From: Eucalyptus grandis | Lineage: Eukaryota > Streptophyta > Magnoliopsida > Myrtales > Myrtaceae | Assembly (NCBI RefSeq): GCF_016545825.1 | Contig: NC_052614.1 | Span: 35,310,072 to 35,374,071, forward strand | DNA length: 64,000 bases | Direction: 5' to 3' | Part shown: positions 35,903 to 47,100 of the stretch, one piece after another | Layout of the letters: the number at the start of each line of letters is the position of its first letter | Numbering within the stretch: the first letter of the stretch is position 1 | Position numbers and translations under genes: made by a program | The notes under the pieces: generated by a model | Seen by the model: the letters and a program-made list of their open reading frames with translations, nothing else | Told to the model about the DNA's origin: nothing | The model's database searches: none

Positions 35903-37934
35903 ACTAGTGTGGCATCCCAAAAATAACTCATGGTCATGTGTTTTATAAGTAGGAGTTTATTGATTTGTGATTTCAAGATTTATGGCCAAGCGAATAAGAA
36001 TGATCTGGTATTTATATAAATGAATAATTATTTTTGTTGGAAATGCGTCCTTTGTCCATGTGAGACCAAGAATTTTATTTGATGAGGAAATTATGTTTTT
36101 GGCCATGAATTTTATAAGTTGGATTTTATTAAACTATGTTACAAAGTATTATGGTAATTTAAATTTGTAATTTGGTACCTTGTTTAAGTGGGATTAAGAT
36201 GGATTACCAAAAATAAATATGGGCCATTTAAGTTTGGACCTTAGGCCCAAGTGTGTTGGGCCTAAAGTGGGCCAAGAGGCCCGGCCCATAGAGCCCATGG
36301 GGTTGTCAACGCATGGAAAAGGGGGGGGAGGAGCCGAATGGCCTCCTCCAAGTGTCTTCGGCAAGGGAGACACTTGTCTCCTTCTTGGGAACAAGTGTCC
36401 CCCATGCAAAATGTGGATGCATGCAAGCTTTCTTTTCAACCAAAAGGAAAAAGGGGGAAGGGGGTGGTCGGTCTAGGTGCCGAGAGAGAGGAGAGAAAGA
36501 GAGAGAGAGAGGAAGAGAGGAAAAGGAGATGCCGTCGAGCCCGCCTAGTCCCACTGTCATTCTTGCTGTGTTTTCCTTCAAATTTGAGGCAAGTGAAGTC
36601 CTAAAACCTACTCTTTGCATTGCTGTGTGTATGTGTAGTAGATGGTAAGTCTTGGTTGTGGTATATGGGATGAAATTTCGGAGCTATGGAGAGAGATTTG
36701 TTGGTTATGCATGCTGTTTCTGGAAAGACCAGTTTGACCATCTTTGAGTTTGTGTGTTGCATGTGACTTTTTAGTAGGAATCTTGCTTCAATTTCTTCAT
36801 AAAAGTTGTAGAGAACACCTTGAAGAAAAACATAATAAAATTTGAGGGAAAATGAACAAGAAATTGTTAGTGAAATGATTTTTCTTTGGAGAGACTAGAT
36901 CTGGAATTCGTTGTGCTGACCTTCAGTGGTTTCGTGGTCTGTAAAATAATCTTCTTGTGAAAATCTCATTTTTATCTCTTAACAAAAGTTGTAGTATACT
37001 TCTTGAGGTAGAAAATATCAAAAATTTAGAGGAAATGAATAAAAATAGGTCGGTAAAATCGTTGTGCTTTTAAGAAACTGGATCTGGGAAAAGTGCTGCT
37101 TCGACCTAGTATGATTTCGTGATTTTTATAAACTCGTACAGTTAAAATTTGATCGTGTGTCGATAATGAAAGTTGTAGGTAATATTTTGAGGAACAACAT
37201 ACTGAAATTTCAGATTAAATGGACCACTAATGACCAAGGAAACAATTTTTTATTCAACACAGGTAGATCTGGAAAACGATACCGAGAACAGGAAAAGTAA
37301 ATCGATTTTATCTTTTAATCCAGAACGAATTGGACTACAATATCTGCATGAAACTTGTAACTCTAGGTCTTAAATACAGTGTGTGAAAATTTCAGAATTT
37401 TCTGAGTTTATTTAAGGGTTTAATCGAAATTGTTTTCAAAACTGTGCATGGATGATGTTAAAATCATTTTTCGGTGATGCATAGACCTGTACGTATTCTG
37501 TGAAGCCTTGTTTGATATGGTGTTCTTCATGAAATGTGTTTTCTTAGATCTTATCTACAATATTGTAAATTTTCAGAATTAATTTGCATCGTTTACTAAT
37601 TTTCCAGAATTTTTCATAAACAGCACGCATTCTGTTTAAGTTGAAAAACTGTTCTATTTACAGGTTATTGATTTGCTATATAAATTGTGATATCTTGGAT
37701 TATCATTCGTGCAATGATGTGGTGAAATTCATGCATATCAGATGACATCAAAAGATTTATGGATTTTCATGAATTCAATAAATTTTCTCAAAACTATTGC
37801 ATCAAATAATATTTTTCCCAATGCATATTATTTGATTTTAAAAAGGCTGATTCCAATCATTGGCATTATTGCATCAAATGCCATGTTGAAATTGAGATAC
37901 ATGTATAAATGTAAATTGGGATAGTAACAAGACC

Positions 37935-38250
37935 GTTGGAGGTGTGAGCCGACGATGCCCCGAGAGTGTCGAGATGCCCGGAATGTGGGGGTGCCGGATG
38001 CCCGGTTGTATTACGATACATGCCCGGATGTTCTCGGGAGTTCCGAGATGCCCGGTGGTATACGGTACGTAATTCTAGGGAGAATGCCTGGTGGTATGGC
38101 GGTACGTAATTCCGAAAGCCTCGGAGGTGTGTGCCGAGGGGATACCTCGTGATGCCAGTTGGGATACAAGATGCCCGGAATGTGGTTGTGCTGGATGCCT
38201 GGTTGTATTTTGAATACATGCCCGGAGGTTCCTCGCGATGCCTGGTTGGA
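37935..38250. repeat. Minisatellite-like repeats in the solo LTR
   Basis: Irregular tandem copies of segments containing GATGCCCGG and GGTTGTATT..GATACATGC. The segment GATGCCCGGAATGTGG recurs near 37973 and 38171. It lies inside the LTR. Confidence 0.75.
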
Positions 38251-38439
38251 TGCAAGTGATAAATTATGGCATGCAAACATTGATCATTGAAAAGAAAAAT
38301 TGATGAAATCCTTGTGAAAGATAAGAATTGAAAATTAATTATGTGCATGGGTGTATGCATATGGCATAATGCATGATCTGCTTATAAAAGTAAATTAATG
38401 CTATTAGATATTGAAAATGCGATCATGAAGGCATGAATG

Positions 38440-38765
38440 GATCTCATGGTGATGTATGCTTGATAGCATGGATGATATGAATCATAGTGTGTATGCACGA
38501 TGGCATGGTGAGAGATGCATGACTGCATGGTGATATATGCACATATGATATGGTGATATATGCATGAATACTTGATGATGAGTGCATGGTGGTATATGCA
38601 CATATGGTATGGTGATATATGCATGAATGCTTGATGATAAGTGCACGGTGGTATGTGCATATATGGCATGGTGATATATGCATGAATACTTGATGATGAG
38701 TGCATGATGGCATATGCACATATGTTATGATGACATATGCATGGCTGCAAGGTAAGTTATGCTTG
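38440..38765. repeat. ~62-bp tandem repeat in the solo LTR
   Basis: At least three imperfect copies of a unit containing TGGTATGGTGATATATGCAT, then GAATACTTGATGATGAGTGCA. The repeated His/Tyr/Met-rich ORFs on the minus strand (38382-38821) are translations of this repeat and not genes. Confidence 0.85.
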
Positions 38766-39378
38766 AATGCATGAATGATACGTGCTTTGTTATGATGTAT
38801 TGATTGTTCTGTGTGACACAATGAGTAGTTTGGTGGATCTTTACTGCTGAGTGGCTGTACTCACCCCTTTTGGGGATTAACATTTCAGACTAGATAAGAT
38901 TCTTCTACTGCCATTGCCACCAATAGATGGATTAAGTGGTTGGATATGACCGCGAAGAGGAGGATAGCAAAGGAAGGAACTTTTGGACGCCGACACTGAT
39001 CGATGGACTTTAAGTATACAACTATTGGAGGAGATGTCGGTCATCTTTTGAAGTATAGCCATGTATAGAAAAGTATGGCATTTTGATGTACCGATGAATG
39101 ATGTCCATCTGATTTAAGTAAATACAAGTGTTCGGCTTTTACCTATAAATGTTTAGTGTGTGTGCATCGTTTTCTAAATATAGGGAAGGGAGTTGTTGGA
39201 TATGCTTCCGTTATATGAATTGCGTAAGGAACCGATCTAAAAGATGTAAACCCCTAGGTTGTATGGACCCGCTGCAATTGAAATTGTATCAAAGTGACAT
39301 GTTATTAGGGAAAGTGAAAGGTAAGCGAACTGTGGCGACCCTAACGGATTGGGGGCCGTCGAGGGGTGCCACAACTAG

Positions 39379-40791
39379 AACACTGCAATTCTTTGTTCAA
39401 TAACTCAACAAACCAATATAGGTATCTTGAAGATTGACATTGCATATTGCGGCAATGCTTGCACAACATTTTTAATCAAGATTTCTTCCCCAACTTTAGA
39501 CAAGAATTTCTCTTTCCATCCCTCTAGCTTCATGTTTACTCTTGTCAGAATCCACGCAAACATTTCTTTCTTTGTTTGACCCCATTCGGATGGTATCCCA
39601 AGTTATTTCCCTGTCCTGTCAATGCTTGGCACTCGCATTTCTTGGGCCATATTCCCCTTCAACGCCGGTGGACAACCATTGCTTAAGAAAGTGGGAAAGA
39701 GTAGGGCAATACCTGTTCAGTTTGATCCCTTTGATACTTCCATCATCTATGGCTTTATGCATCATCCAAGAAAGTACATTGGCTGTCAATATGAATAGAT
39801 AAGGGGGATAATGGATCTCTTTGTCTAATCCCCCATGTAGGTGAGAAATACTCTATTGGCTCTCCATTTACTTTCACATTAAAAGTAACCGTTGACACAC
39901 ATTGCATGATTAAATGAAGCCATTGGTCACAAAATCCCATCTGTAGCATGCTCATTTGAAAAAAGTCTCATTCCACTCTGTCATATGCTTTTTGCATGTC
40001 CAATTTCAATATTGCCTGGAATTTCTTTTTCCTCTTATTTCTCCTCATTTGATGCAACACTTCTTGAACAATGAGGATATTGTCTTGGATTTGTTGGCCT
40101 TGAATAAATGCACTTTGTTCATGTGCAATGATCTTTGGAAGCCAAGGTTTACATGAATCGCCCCATCTAACCTCTTGAGGAGAGGTTAATCTATTTGCCA
40201 ATACCTTCGATATGATTTTATAGCTGAAATGACATAAGCTGATTGGTCTAAATTGGCATATACTTTCTGGGTTTTTAACTTTTGGTATAAGTGCAATGTG
40301 TGTCTTGTTGAGGAGGGGATCAAGGTTATGTGACTCGAAGAATTTCTGGACCAACAGCACTACATCCATTTTTATACCTTCCCAGAAATGCTAGTAAAAC
40401 TGTCTATTTAGGCCATTGCATCTTGAAGCCTTTAGGGTGCCTAGCTGGAAAATAGCTTCTTTTACGTATTCCACCGATATGGCAGACATCAAATATTCAT
40501 TCACCTCTGTAGTAACTCTATAGTAACTACTTTTAGGCATTGATTTAATATGGGCTAGAAATTCCTTGGTCCCACCGAGTCATAGAGAGATCGATAGTAA
40601 TCCACAATATGTTGTTTGAGCATTGTTATTTTGTTTCGTTGCCTCCTTTGAATTGTTGTGGCATGGAAATACTTAGTATTTTTATCCCTCCATTGGAGCC
40701 AATTTATCTGGGACCTTAATCCCCAATACATCTCTTCCTGTCGCCATAGTTGATCAATGGTCTCCTTTAACTATTGAATTTCTTCCCTAGT
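39379..40791 (-). pseudogene. LINE ORF2, reverse transcriptase part
   Basis: On the minus strand from 40791: LWRQEEMYWG and a connector (HATTIQRRQRNKITMLK), then the L1-type reverse transcriptase: IALIPKVKNPESICQFRPIS, ANRLTSPQEV, SAFIQGQQIQDNILIVQE, LKLDMQKAYDRVEWDF (catalytic motif A) and GIRQRDPLSP. The segment where FADD, the second catalytic motif, is expected (about 39690) is frameshifted and not recognisable. A thumb-like segment follows (LEGWKEKFLSKVGEEILIKN) down to 39385. It would copy LINE RNA at the target site in an intact element. Confidence 0.85.
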
Positions 40792-41418
40792 TGATGCGAA
40801 AGCATCCAATGTAGCTCCATCGACCAACTCGGAACCATCGATGCTTATCTAAGCCAATAAAGAAATTGGGCATTATGTGCTTCGATGGATCATTTTGAAT
40901 GAATAATGTTAATTACTTATCAGTACTTTGTGGAATATCGATAACTATCAATGGGAGGCCATTTTAGATGTCTTGGATGACCAATTGATGAAGTTTCAGG
41001 AGGATTATTTTCTAGTCAAGCGAGGAGCACGAATTTTAGGAAGGCTAAAGGTTTATGAATGCGGTTCAAGAATATGGAAAGCCAAAGATTCAAGAATACG
41101 ATTCAAGAATACAAAAAGCTAAAGGTTCAAGAATGTGGAAGGCTGAAGATTAAAGGCATTTAGTTCTCGTCTTAATAAAGGCTTTTCTTAAGTTCCTAGA
41201 TGTTTTTATTTTTATGTAGCTCAAGAGTCTAAGGTTTAAGTTACTAGGTCATTAAAGTCTATTTTTAATATTTCCTAAGGCTAAAATCCTCCTACGAATA
41301 GGGGAAAACTATCCAATGTATGGGAGATACGAATTTGATCAATGAAAATGATGAGATTTCCTCTGCTTGAGTGAACTCCTTCGGAGAGTGGATATCTCCT
41401 TTCGGTCTCTTTATCTTT
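40792..41418 (+). repeat. Inverted partial LTR of the CRM-like chromovirus
   Basis: Starts TGATGCGAAAGCATCCAATG and is the reverse complement of the first ~627 bp (in element orientation) of the chromovirus LTR, compare 47690-48315 and 42020-42645. It abuts the 3' LTR head-on at 41418/41419 and borders LINE sequence at 40791. With the adjacent LTR it forms a large inverted repeat with ~627-bp arms. Confidence 0.82.
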
Positions 41419-42645
41419 TAATGCGTGATGGGGTGAGTGATTCCAGAACGGAAATTTTTCTGAGGGGATTTTTGTGGTTAAGTGTATGGAGTAGTGTATA
41501 CGAAGAAGAAATGAAAAGGAATAAGAAAAGATAGAATGATCTCCTTCCTAGGTATAAAGGCCACGCCACAAACCGAGGATGGGGATCGAGATCTACAAAG
41601 TTCACCACTAAGGCCTAAAGCTTCCACCAGCCAAGGATAAAGGACTTTGGGATAGGAGAAGCTCACCACCAAGGCCTATCTTTTGATGCGTGATGGGGTG
41701 AGTGATTTTGATGCGTAATGGGGTAAGTGATTCTAGAATGGAAATTTTTTAGAGGGGATTTTTATGGTTAAGTGTATGGAGTAGTGTATACGAGGAATAC
41801 ACGAAAAGGAATAAGAAAAGATAGAACGATCTCATTCCAAGGTATAAAGGCCACGTCACCAACCGAGAATAAGGATCGAGATCTACGAAGTTCACCACCA
41901 AGGCCTAAAGTTTCAACCAGCCAAGGATAAAGGACTTCGGGATAAGAGAAGCTCACCACCAAGGCCTAAAGATTCCACCAGCCAAGGATAAAGGGCTTCT
42001 TGGCTCACCACCAAGGAGTGATCTACGCTCTAAGGATAAAAAGACCGAAAGGAGTTATCCACTCTCCGAAGGAGTTCACTTATGCAAAGGAAATCTCACC
42101 ATTTTCATTGATCAAATTCGTATCTCTCATACATTGGATAGTTTTCCCCTATTTATAGAAGGATTTTAGCTTTAGGAAATATTAAAAACAGACTTTAATG
42201 ACCTAGTAACTTAAACCTTCGACTCTTGAGCTATATAAAAATAAAAACACCTAGGAACTTAAGAAAAGCCTTTATTAACACGGGAACTAAATGCCTTTAA
42301 TATTCGGCCTTCCGCATTCTTGAACCTTTAGCTTTCCGTATTCTTGAACCTTTGGCTTTCCATATTCTTGAATCGCATTCGTGAACCTTTAGCCTTCCCA
42401 AAATTCGTGCTCCTCCCTTGACCAGAAAATAATCCTCCTGAAACTTCATCAATTGGTCATCCAAGAAATCTAAAATGGCCTCCCATTGACAATTATCGAT
42501 ATCCCACAAAGTACTGATAAGTAATTAACACTATTCATTCAAAATGATCCATCGAAGCACATAATGCCCAATTTCTTTATTGGCTTGGATAAGCATCAAC
42601 GATTCTGAGTTGGTCTATGGAGCTACGTTGGATGCTCCCACATCA
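41419..42645 (-). repeat. 3' LTR of the CRM-like element
   Basis: In plus-strand coordinates it runs from T(A)ATGCGTGATGGGG to CTCCCACATCA. It contains a ~275-bp internal direct duplication (41419-41693 repeated from 41709), as the 5' LTR does. A purine-rich GAGGAGGA (minus strand, 42646-42653) precedes it. Confidence 0.82.
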
Positions 42646-45600
42646 TCCTCCTCGGGTTGTTTGAGATTTGTCCTCAAATCTAGAAGGTTTTCATCCTCCA
42701 AGTAAGGAGAAAGGTCTCCCACGTTGAATGTTGTCAAAACTCCAAACTCTCCAGGAAGGTCAATCTTGTAAGCATTGTCACCAATTCGCTCAATAACTTT
42801 AAAGGGACCATAAACTCTAGGCATGAACTTGTTCTTTCGTCGAAATGGAAATCTCTCATTCCTCAATTGAAGCCATACAAGATTGCCTGGTTGAAATTGA
42901 GTCTTCTTGTGATGTTGATTAGCTTTCTTCTTGTAAGATTCGTTGGCCTTTTCAATCTTGGATCGAATCTGCTCATGGAGCTTCTTCATTGATTCATCTC
43001 TTTTCTTGCCATCAAAGCTTACTTGAGAGTTAGATGGAATTGGAATCAAATCAATGGGTGTGAGAGGATTAATTACATAAACAACTTCAAATGGCGATCG
43101 ACCAGTAGTATAACTTGATGATCGATTGTAAGCAAAATCAGCATGTGCAAGCTTTGAATCTCAATCTTTTAATGATTTACTCACCATACCACGAAGAAGA
43201 GTGGTTAGAGTACGATTTGTTATCTCCATTTGGCCATCAGTTTGGGGATGACAAGCTGTGCTGAATAAGAGTCTTGTACCAAGCATTCTCCATAGAGTCC
43301 TCCAGAAGTAGCTTAAGAACTTGGAATCACGATCCGATACAATGGTCTTTGGTACTCCATGAATGCAAATAATCTCTTTGAAATATAATTTAGCAATATG
43401 AGATGCATCATCGGTCTCGTGACATGGCACAAAATGAGCCATTTTAGAGAACCAATCGACGACTACCATGATAGCATCTTTTCCTCTTTGAGTTCTTGGT
43501 AGAGTCACAATGAAATCCATGCTAACATCTTCCTAGGGTTACAATGGTACCGGAAGTAGAGTATACAAACCTTGATGGAAATAGCTTTTTGATCTTTGAC
43601 AAGTTGCACACCTTGAGATGATAGCATGCACATCTCCACTCATCTTTGGCCAATATAAATGCTCTTGAAGAACCTCAAGAGTTTTATTAATACCAAAATG
43701 ACCAGCCAATCCTCCACCATGCGCTTCTCAAATCAGCAATTCGCGAAAAGAACTCTTCGACACACATAATTGATTTCCTTTAAAAAGAAACTCATCTTGC
43801 AAAGAATATATACCTTGAACTCCCCGCTTGCAATTGTTGATGATGGATGAGAACTCCGCATCTTTAGAATAAAGTTCTTTCATTGATTGAAATCCAAAAA
43901 TCCTAGAGTTCAGAATAACAAGCATAGAATATCTTCTTGATATAGCATCTGCTACAACATTAGTGTGACCGGGTTTATATTTTGAGACAAAAGAAAATGA
44001 TTGAAGAAATTCTACCTAGTTTGCATGTCTCGAATTAAGCTTGCGTTGGCCGCTAATAAACTTAAGCGCCTCATGATCGGAATGAAGGACAAATTGCTTT
44101 GGCCTCAATTAATGACTCTAATGATCAAGAGCTCAGACAATGGCATAGAACTCTTTGTCATAAGTTAAATAATTCCTCTTGGAATCGGATAACTTCTCGC
44201 TGGAATATGCCAATGGCTTTTGTGCTTGCACCAGAACAGCGCCAATACCAACTCCGCTTGCATCACACTCAACTTCAAATACTTTATCAAAATCTGGAAG
44301 TGCAAGAATAGGGGACTCACAAAGTTTCTGCTTGATTACCTCAAAGGCATTTTGAGCAGCCTTTGTCCATTCAAAAACACCATTCTTCATGCATTCAGAT
44401 ATAGGAGCCATGACAGTACTAAAGTTTTTGACAAAATGTTGATAGAAAGAAACAAGTCCATGAAAACTTCTTACATCAAAAATGGACTTCGGAACTGGCC
44501 AAGTCTTCATAGCTTCCACCTTAGCTTGATCAATAGAGATTCCATCTTTGGAAACCACATAACCAAGAAACACAATGCTTGGAGAGAAGAACTCACACTT
44601 CTCCATTTTAGCATATAGTTTTTGATCTCTTAAGACATTGAAGACGTGTTTCAAATGAGCTATATGTTCTTCCTCGTTCCTGCTATAAACAAGAATATCG
44701 TCGAAATAAACAATGACAAATTGACCAATAAAGGAACAAAGTACCTCGTTCATAAGCCTCATGAAGGTACTCGGAGCATTAGATAATTCGAATGGCATAA
44801 CCAACCACTCATAAAGGCCTCCCTTGGTCTTGAAAGCCGTCTTCCATTCATCACCTTCTCGCATTCTGATTTGATGATAACCACTCCGCAAATCTATTTT
44901 TGAAAACACAGAAGAACCATATAATTCATCAAGCATATCATCAAATCTAGGTATATGGTACCTATACTTAATGGTGATGCTATTGATGGCACGGCTATCA
45001 ACACACATTCAGTATGTACCATCCTTCTTAGGTACAAGTAGAGCCGGAACAGAACACGGACTCGTGCTTTTTCGGACGTATCCTTTGATGATAAGTTCAT
45101 CGACTTGTCTTCGCAACTCCTTTTGTTTCCTCTGGATTGCATCGATAGGCTGGCTTGTTTGGTAGTGGAGCACTGGGGATCAAATCAATTTGATGCTCAA
45201 TACCTCTTATAGGAGGTAATCCAAGTGGCAAATCCTCCGGGAACACATGTACAAATTCTTTCAACAAGCAATGCATTTTTGGATGTATGGGTCGCTCTAT
45301 CTCACTCTTTTTCTCGATCACAAGCAAAGCAAATACATTCTTTTGTTTGCTAATGGCTCTCTCAACCCGTGTCTCACTCAAGAACAGATTTTCCTTACAA
45401 GTGTTTCTCTCCCCAGGTTGATTATTATGTATCCAAGAATGATTCAAGGGTAAAAGAGTAATGTATTTTTGTTCATTATGAAAAGAGTATGTGTTTTTCT
45501 GACCATCATGCATAGCTTTTATATCAAATTGCCACGGTCTACCCAATAATAAGTGGCATGCCTCCATAGGAATCACATCACATGCAACCCGATCTCGATA

Positions 45601-45900
45601 GTTCTTCCCAATCGAAAATGATATAAGAACGCATTTGGTTACCTTGAGTTCATTCCCTTGATTGAGCCGTTGGAGTTTGTATGGTTGAAGATGTTTCATT
45701 GTTGGAAGCTTCAGCTAGTCAACAAGAGTTGTCGAAGCAACATTGGTGCAGCTCCAACCATCGATGATCACCGAACACACCTTTCCATTAATAGTGCAAT
45801 GGGTGTGAAATATATTCTCCCTTTGCTCTTTATCAGGAGAAACTTCAACATGCAATGCTCTTTGGATGATCAACAGCTTGCCATCATCGGCTTTCTCCAT
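42615..45900 (-). pseudogene. pol remnant (PR-RT-RH-INT) of the CRM-like element
   Basis: Minus strand. Protease about 45715-45830 with IIDGWSCTNVAS. Linker with HLLLGRPWQFD. Reverse transcriptase from about 45150 and open over 44133-45008: [34 protein letters not shown] and the catalytic YFDDILVYS. RNase H begins at 44280 ([17 protein letters not shown]). Integrase about 43060-43750 with [30 protein letters not shown] and [12 protein letters not shown]. The C-terminal part, 42615-43049, has GNLVWLQLRNERFP and VYGPFKVIERIGDNAYK. The frame ends inside the 3' LTR (DDVGASNVAP). Stops near 44135, 45010 and 43160 separate the blocks. Substitutions seem fewer than in the other two LTR elements, suggesting it is younger. 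Confidence 0.84.
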
Positions 45901-45984
45901 AACTTCTTCCCGATTAGATTCAGAAATATTTTGGTCTTGATTGCCCTCAGCCTCTTGAAGCGCCGAATTGATCTCCTCAATTTC

Positions 45985-47028
45985 TTAAAGAGTCATAACT
46001 CTCCGATTTGGACAATTTGCTTGTAAATGCCCAAAACCATGGCACTTAACGCATTTCCTTGCATTGCCTTCAAACTTCTTTTGGACTTCTTTGGAAGGCT
46101 CTGCAATTTTTCCCTTGCCCTTGTCTTTTGTCGACGTACTCTCGCTCTTGCTTGAGGAAGCACCCTTAAAATAGGATGTCGCCTTTCTTGAGGTTCTGGA
46201 GGAAAACCTCTTGCTCTTCAATTATTTTTTTACCTTTATGGCTAACTTGCATACGTCTTCAAAGGACCAATACGGTTGAAGTTCGACCATATCAGCAATT
46301 TCTCGATTCATGCCGCCAAGGAAACGAGCAATGGTTTACTTAAGAACTTCTGGAACTTCACTCCTCATTTTGAGTTATTCAAACTCACGAATGTATTCTT
46401 CAACACTTATCCCTTGTTGTCTTAGGGAATTCAGTTTGAGGAAGAAATCTTGCTTATAGTTGTCGGGCAAAAACCTCTTCTTCATCAACTTCTTGAGTTT
46501 TTCCCAAGACTTGATTCGGCCTTTTCCTTCCCTTGCTCGTTGATGCTTTAGATTCTCTCACCATAGAGAAGCATATTTTGTCAACTTTAGGACAGCAACC
46601 TTACATTTCTTCTCGTCCGAATAGGACTTGAAGTTAAAAATTCGCTCGGTTGTGTGTAGCCAATCCACAAAGTTGTCGAGATTGAGATTACCGTCAAACT
46701 CAGGAACCTCCACTTTAATGTCTCTTTCATACTCCTTATGCCTCACTCTTCGTTTTCGACTTCAAATTTGAGATTTAGGTTCACTAGAGTGCAGAATCGT
46801 TCGGTTGTCTCCAATAGACTCGGAATCGCCATCGAAATTTTGACGAGATTCGGAATCGTCACTCCAATGCCGTTCGTTGGGATGCCTTGCTGGTTGTCCT
46901 TGTCTCGCTGGATTCTCTAGAAGATTAAGGACTTGCTCCATTTGTTGTTGAAGATTTTGGATTGCATGAACTCGCCTTTCATTGTGCGCTTGTTCCAGAG
47001 TCAAGCCTCTTGGAAGTTGATCATCCAT
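45985..47028 (-). pseudogene. gag remnant of the CRM-like element
   Basis: On the minus strand it starts at 47028 with MDDQLPRGLTLEQAHNERRV, about 50 bp after the primer site. Next come a retrotransposon-gag core (VPEFDGNLNLDNFVDWL, RFLPDNYKQDFFLKLNSLRQ, RFLGGMNREIADMVELQ), a Lys/Ser-rich stretch and a single CCHC zinc knuckle CVKCHGFGHLQANC near 46030. It is broken by stops at about 46560, 46375 and 46223. It has one knuckle where many retroviruses have two, as is usual for chromoviruses. Confidence 0.82.
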
Positions 47029-47080
47029 AAGGAATTTCTAATAGAAGAAAGAAATGAATCACTCAAATGAGTTGAACCTT

Positions 47081-47095
47081 GAGCTCTGATACCAA
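47081..47095 (-). other. Primer-binding site, tRNA-Met type
   Basis: On the minus strand TTGGTATCAGAGCTC, five bases after the 5' LTR end at 47101. Confidence 0.88.
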
Positions 47096-47100
47096 TCTTT

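Larger units (their letters stand above)
35908..39373. mobile_element. Solo LTR (3.47 kb) inserted in the LINE
   Basis: Begins TGTGGCATCCC, ends GGGGTGCCACA and is flanked by an exact 5-bp target duplication ACTAG (35903-35907; 39374-39378), as for LTR retrotransposon integrase. LINE coding sequence continues on both sides. No internal retrotransposon domains were found, so a solo LTR produced by LTR-LTR recombination is the simplest reading. The same family begins again at 63007: both share AGTTTGGAC, GGCCCAAGTG and a CAAGTGTC/GACACTTG stretch. The ORFs at 36194-36648 are LTR sequence. Clade not determined. Confidence 0.83.

Noticed and set aside
36194..36648. Set of 80-110 codon ORFs around 36.2-36.6 kb, repeated at 63.4-63.9 kb
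   Set aside because: Recurrence in both LTR copies and overlapping frames on both strands show they are LTR sequence.
38440..38765. Possible CRISPR-like array because of regularly spaced repeats
   Set aside because: Units are contiguous diverged tandem copies without unique spacers, in a plant LTR.
38382..38821. His/Met/Tyr-rich ORFs that look like metal-binding repeat proteins
   Set aside because: They are translations of a ~62-bp minisatellite inside a solo LTR, open in several frames at once.
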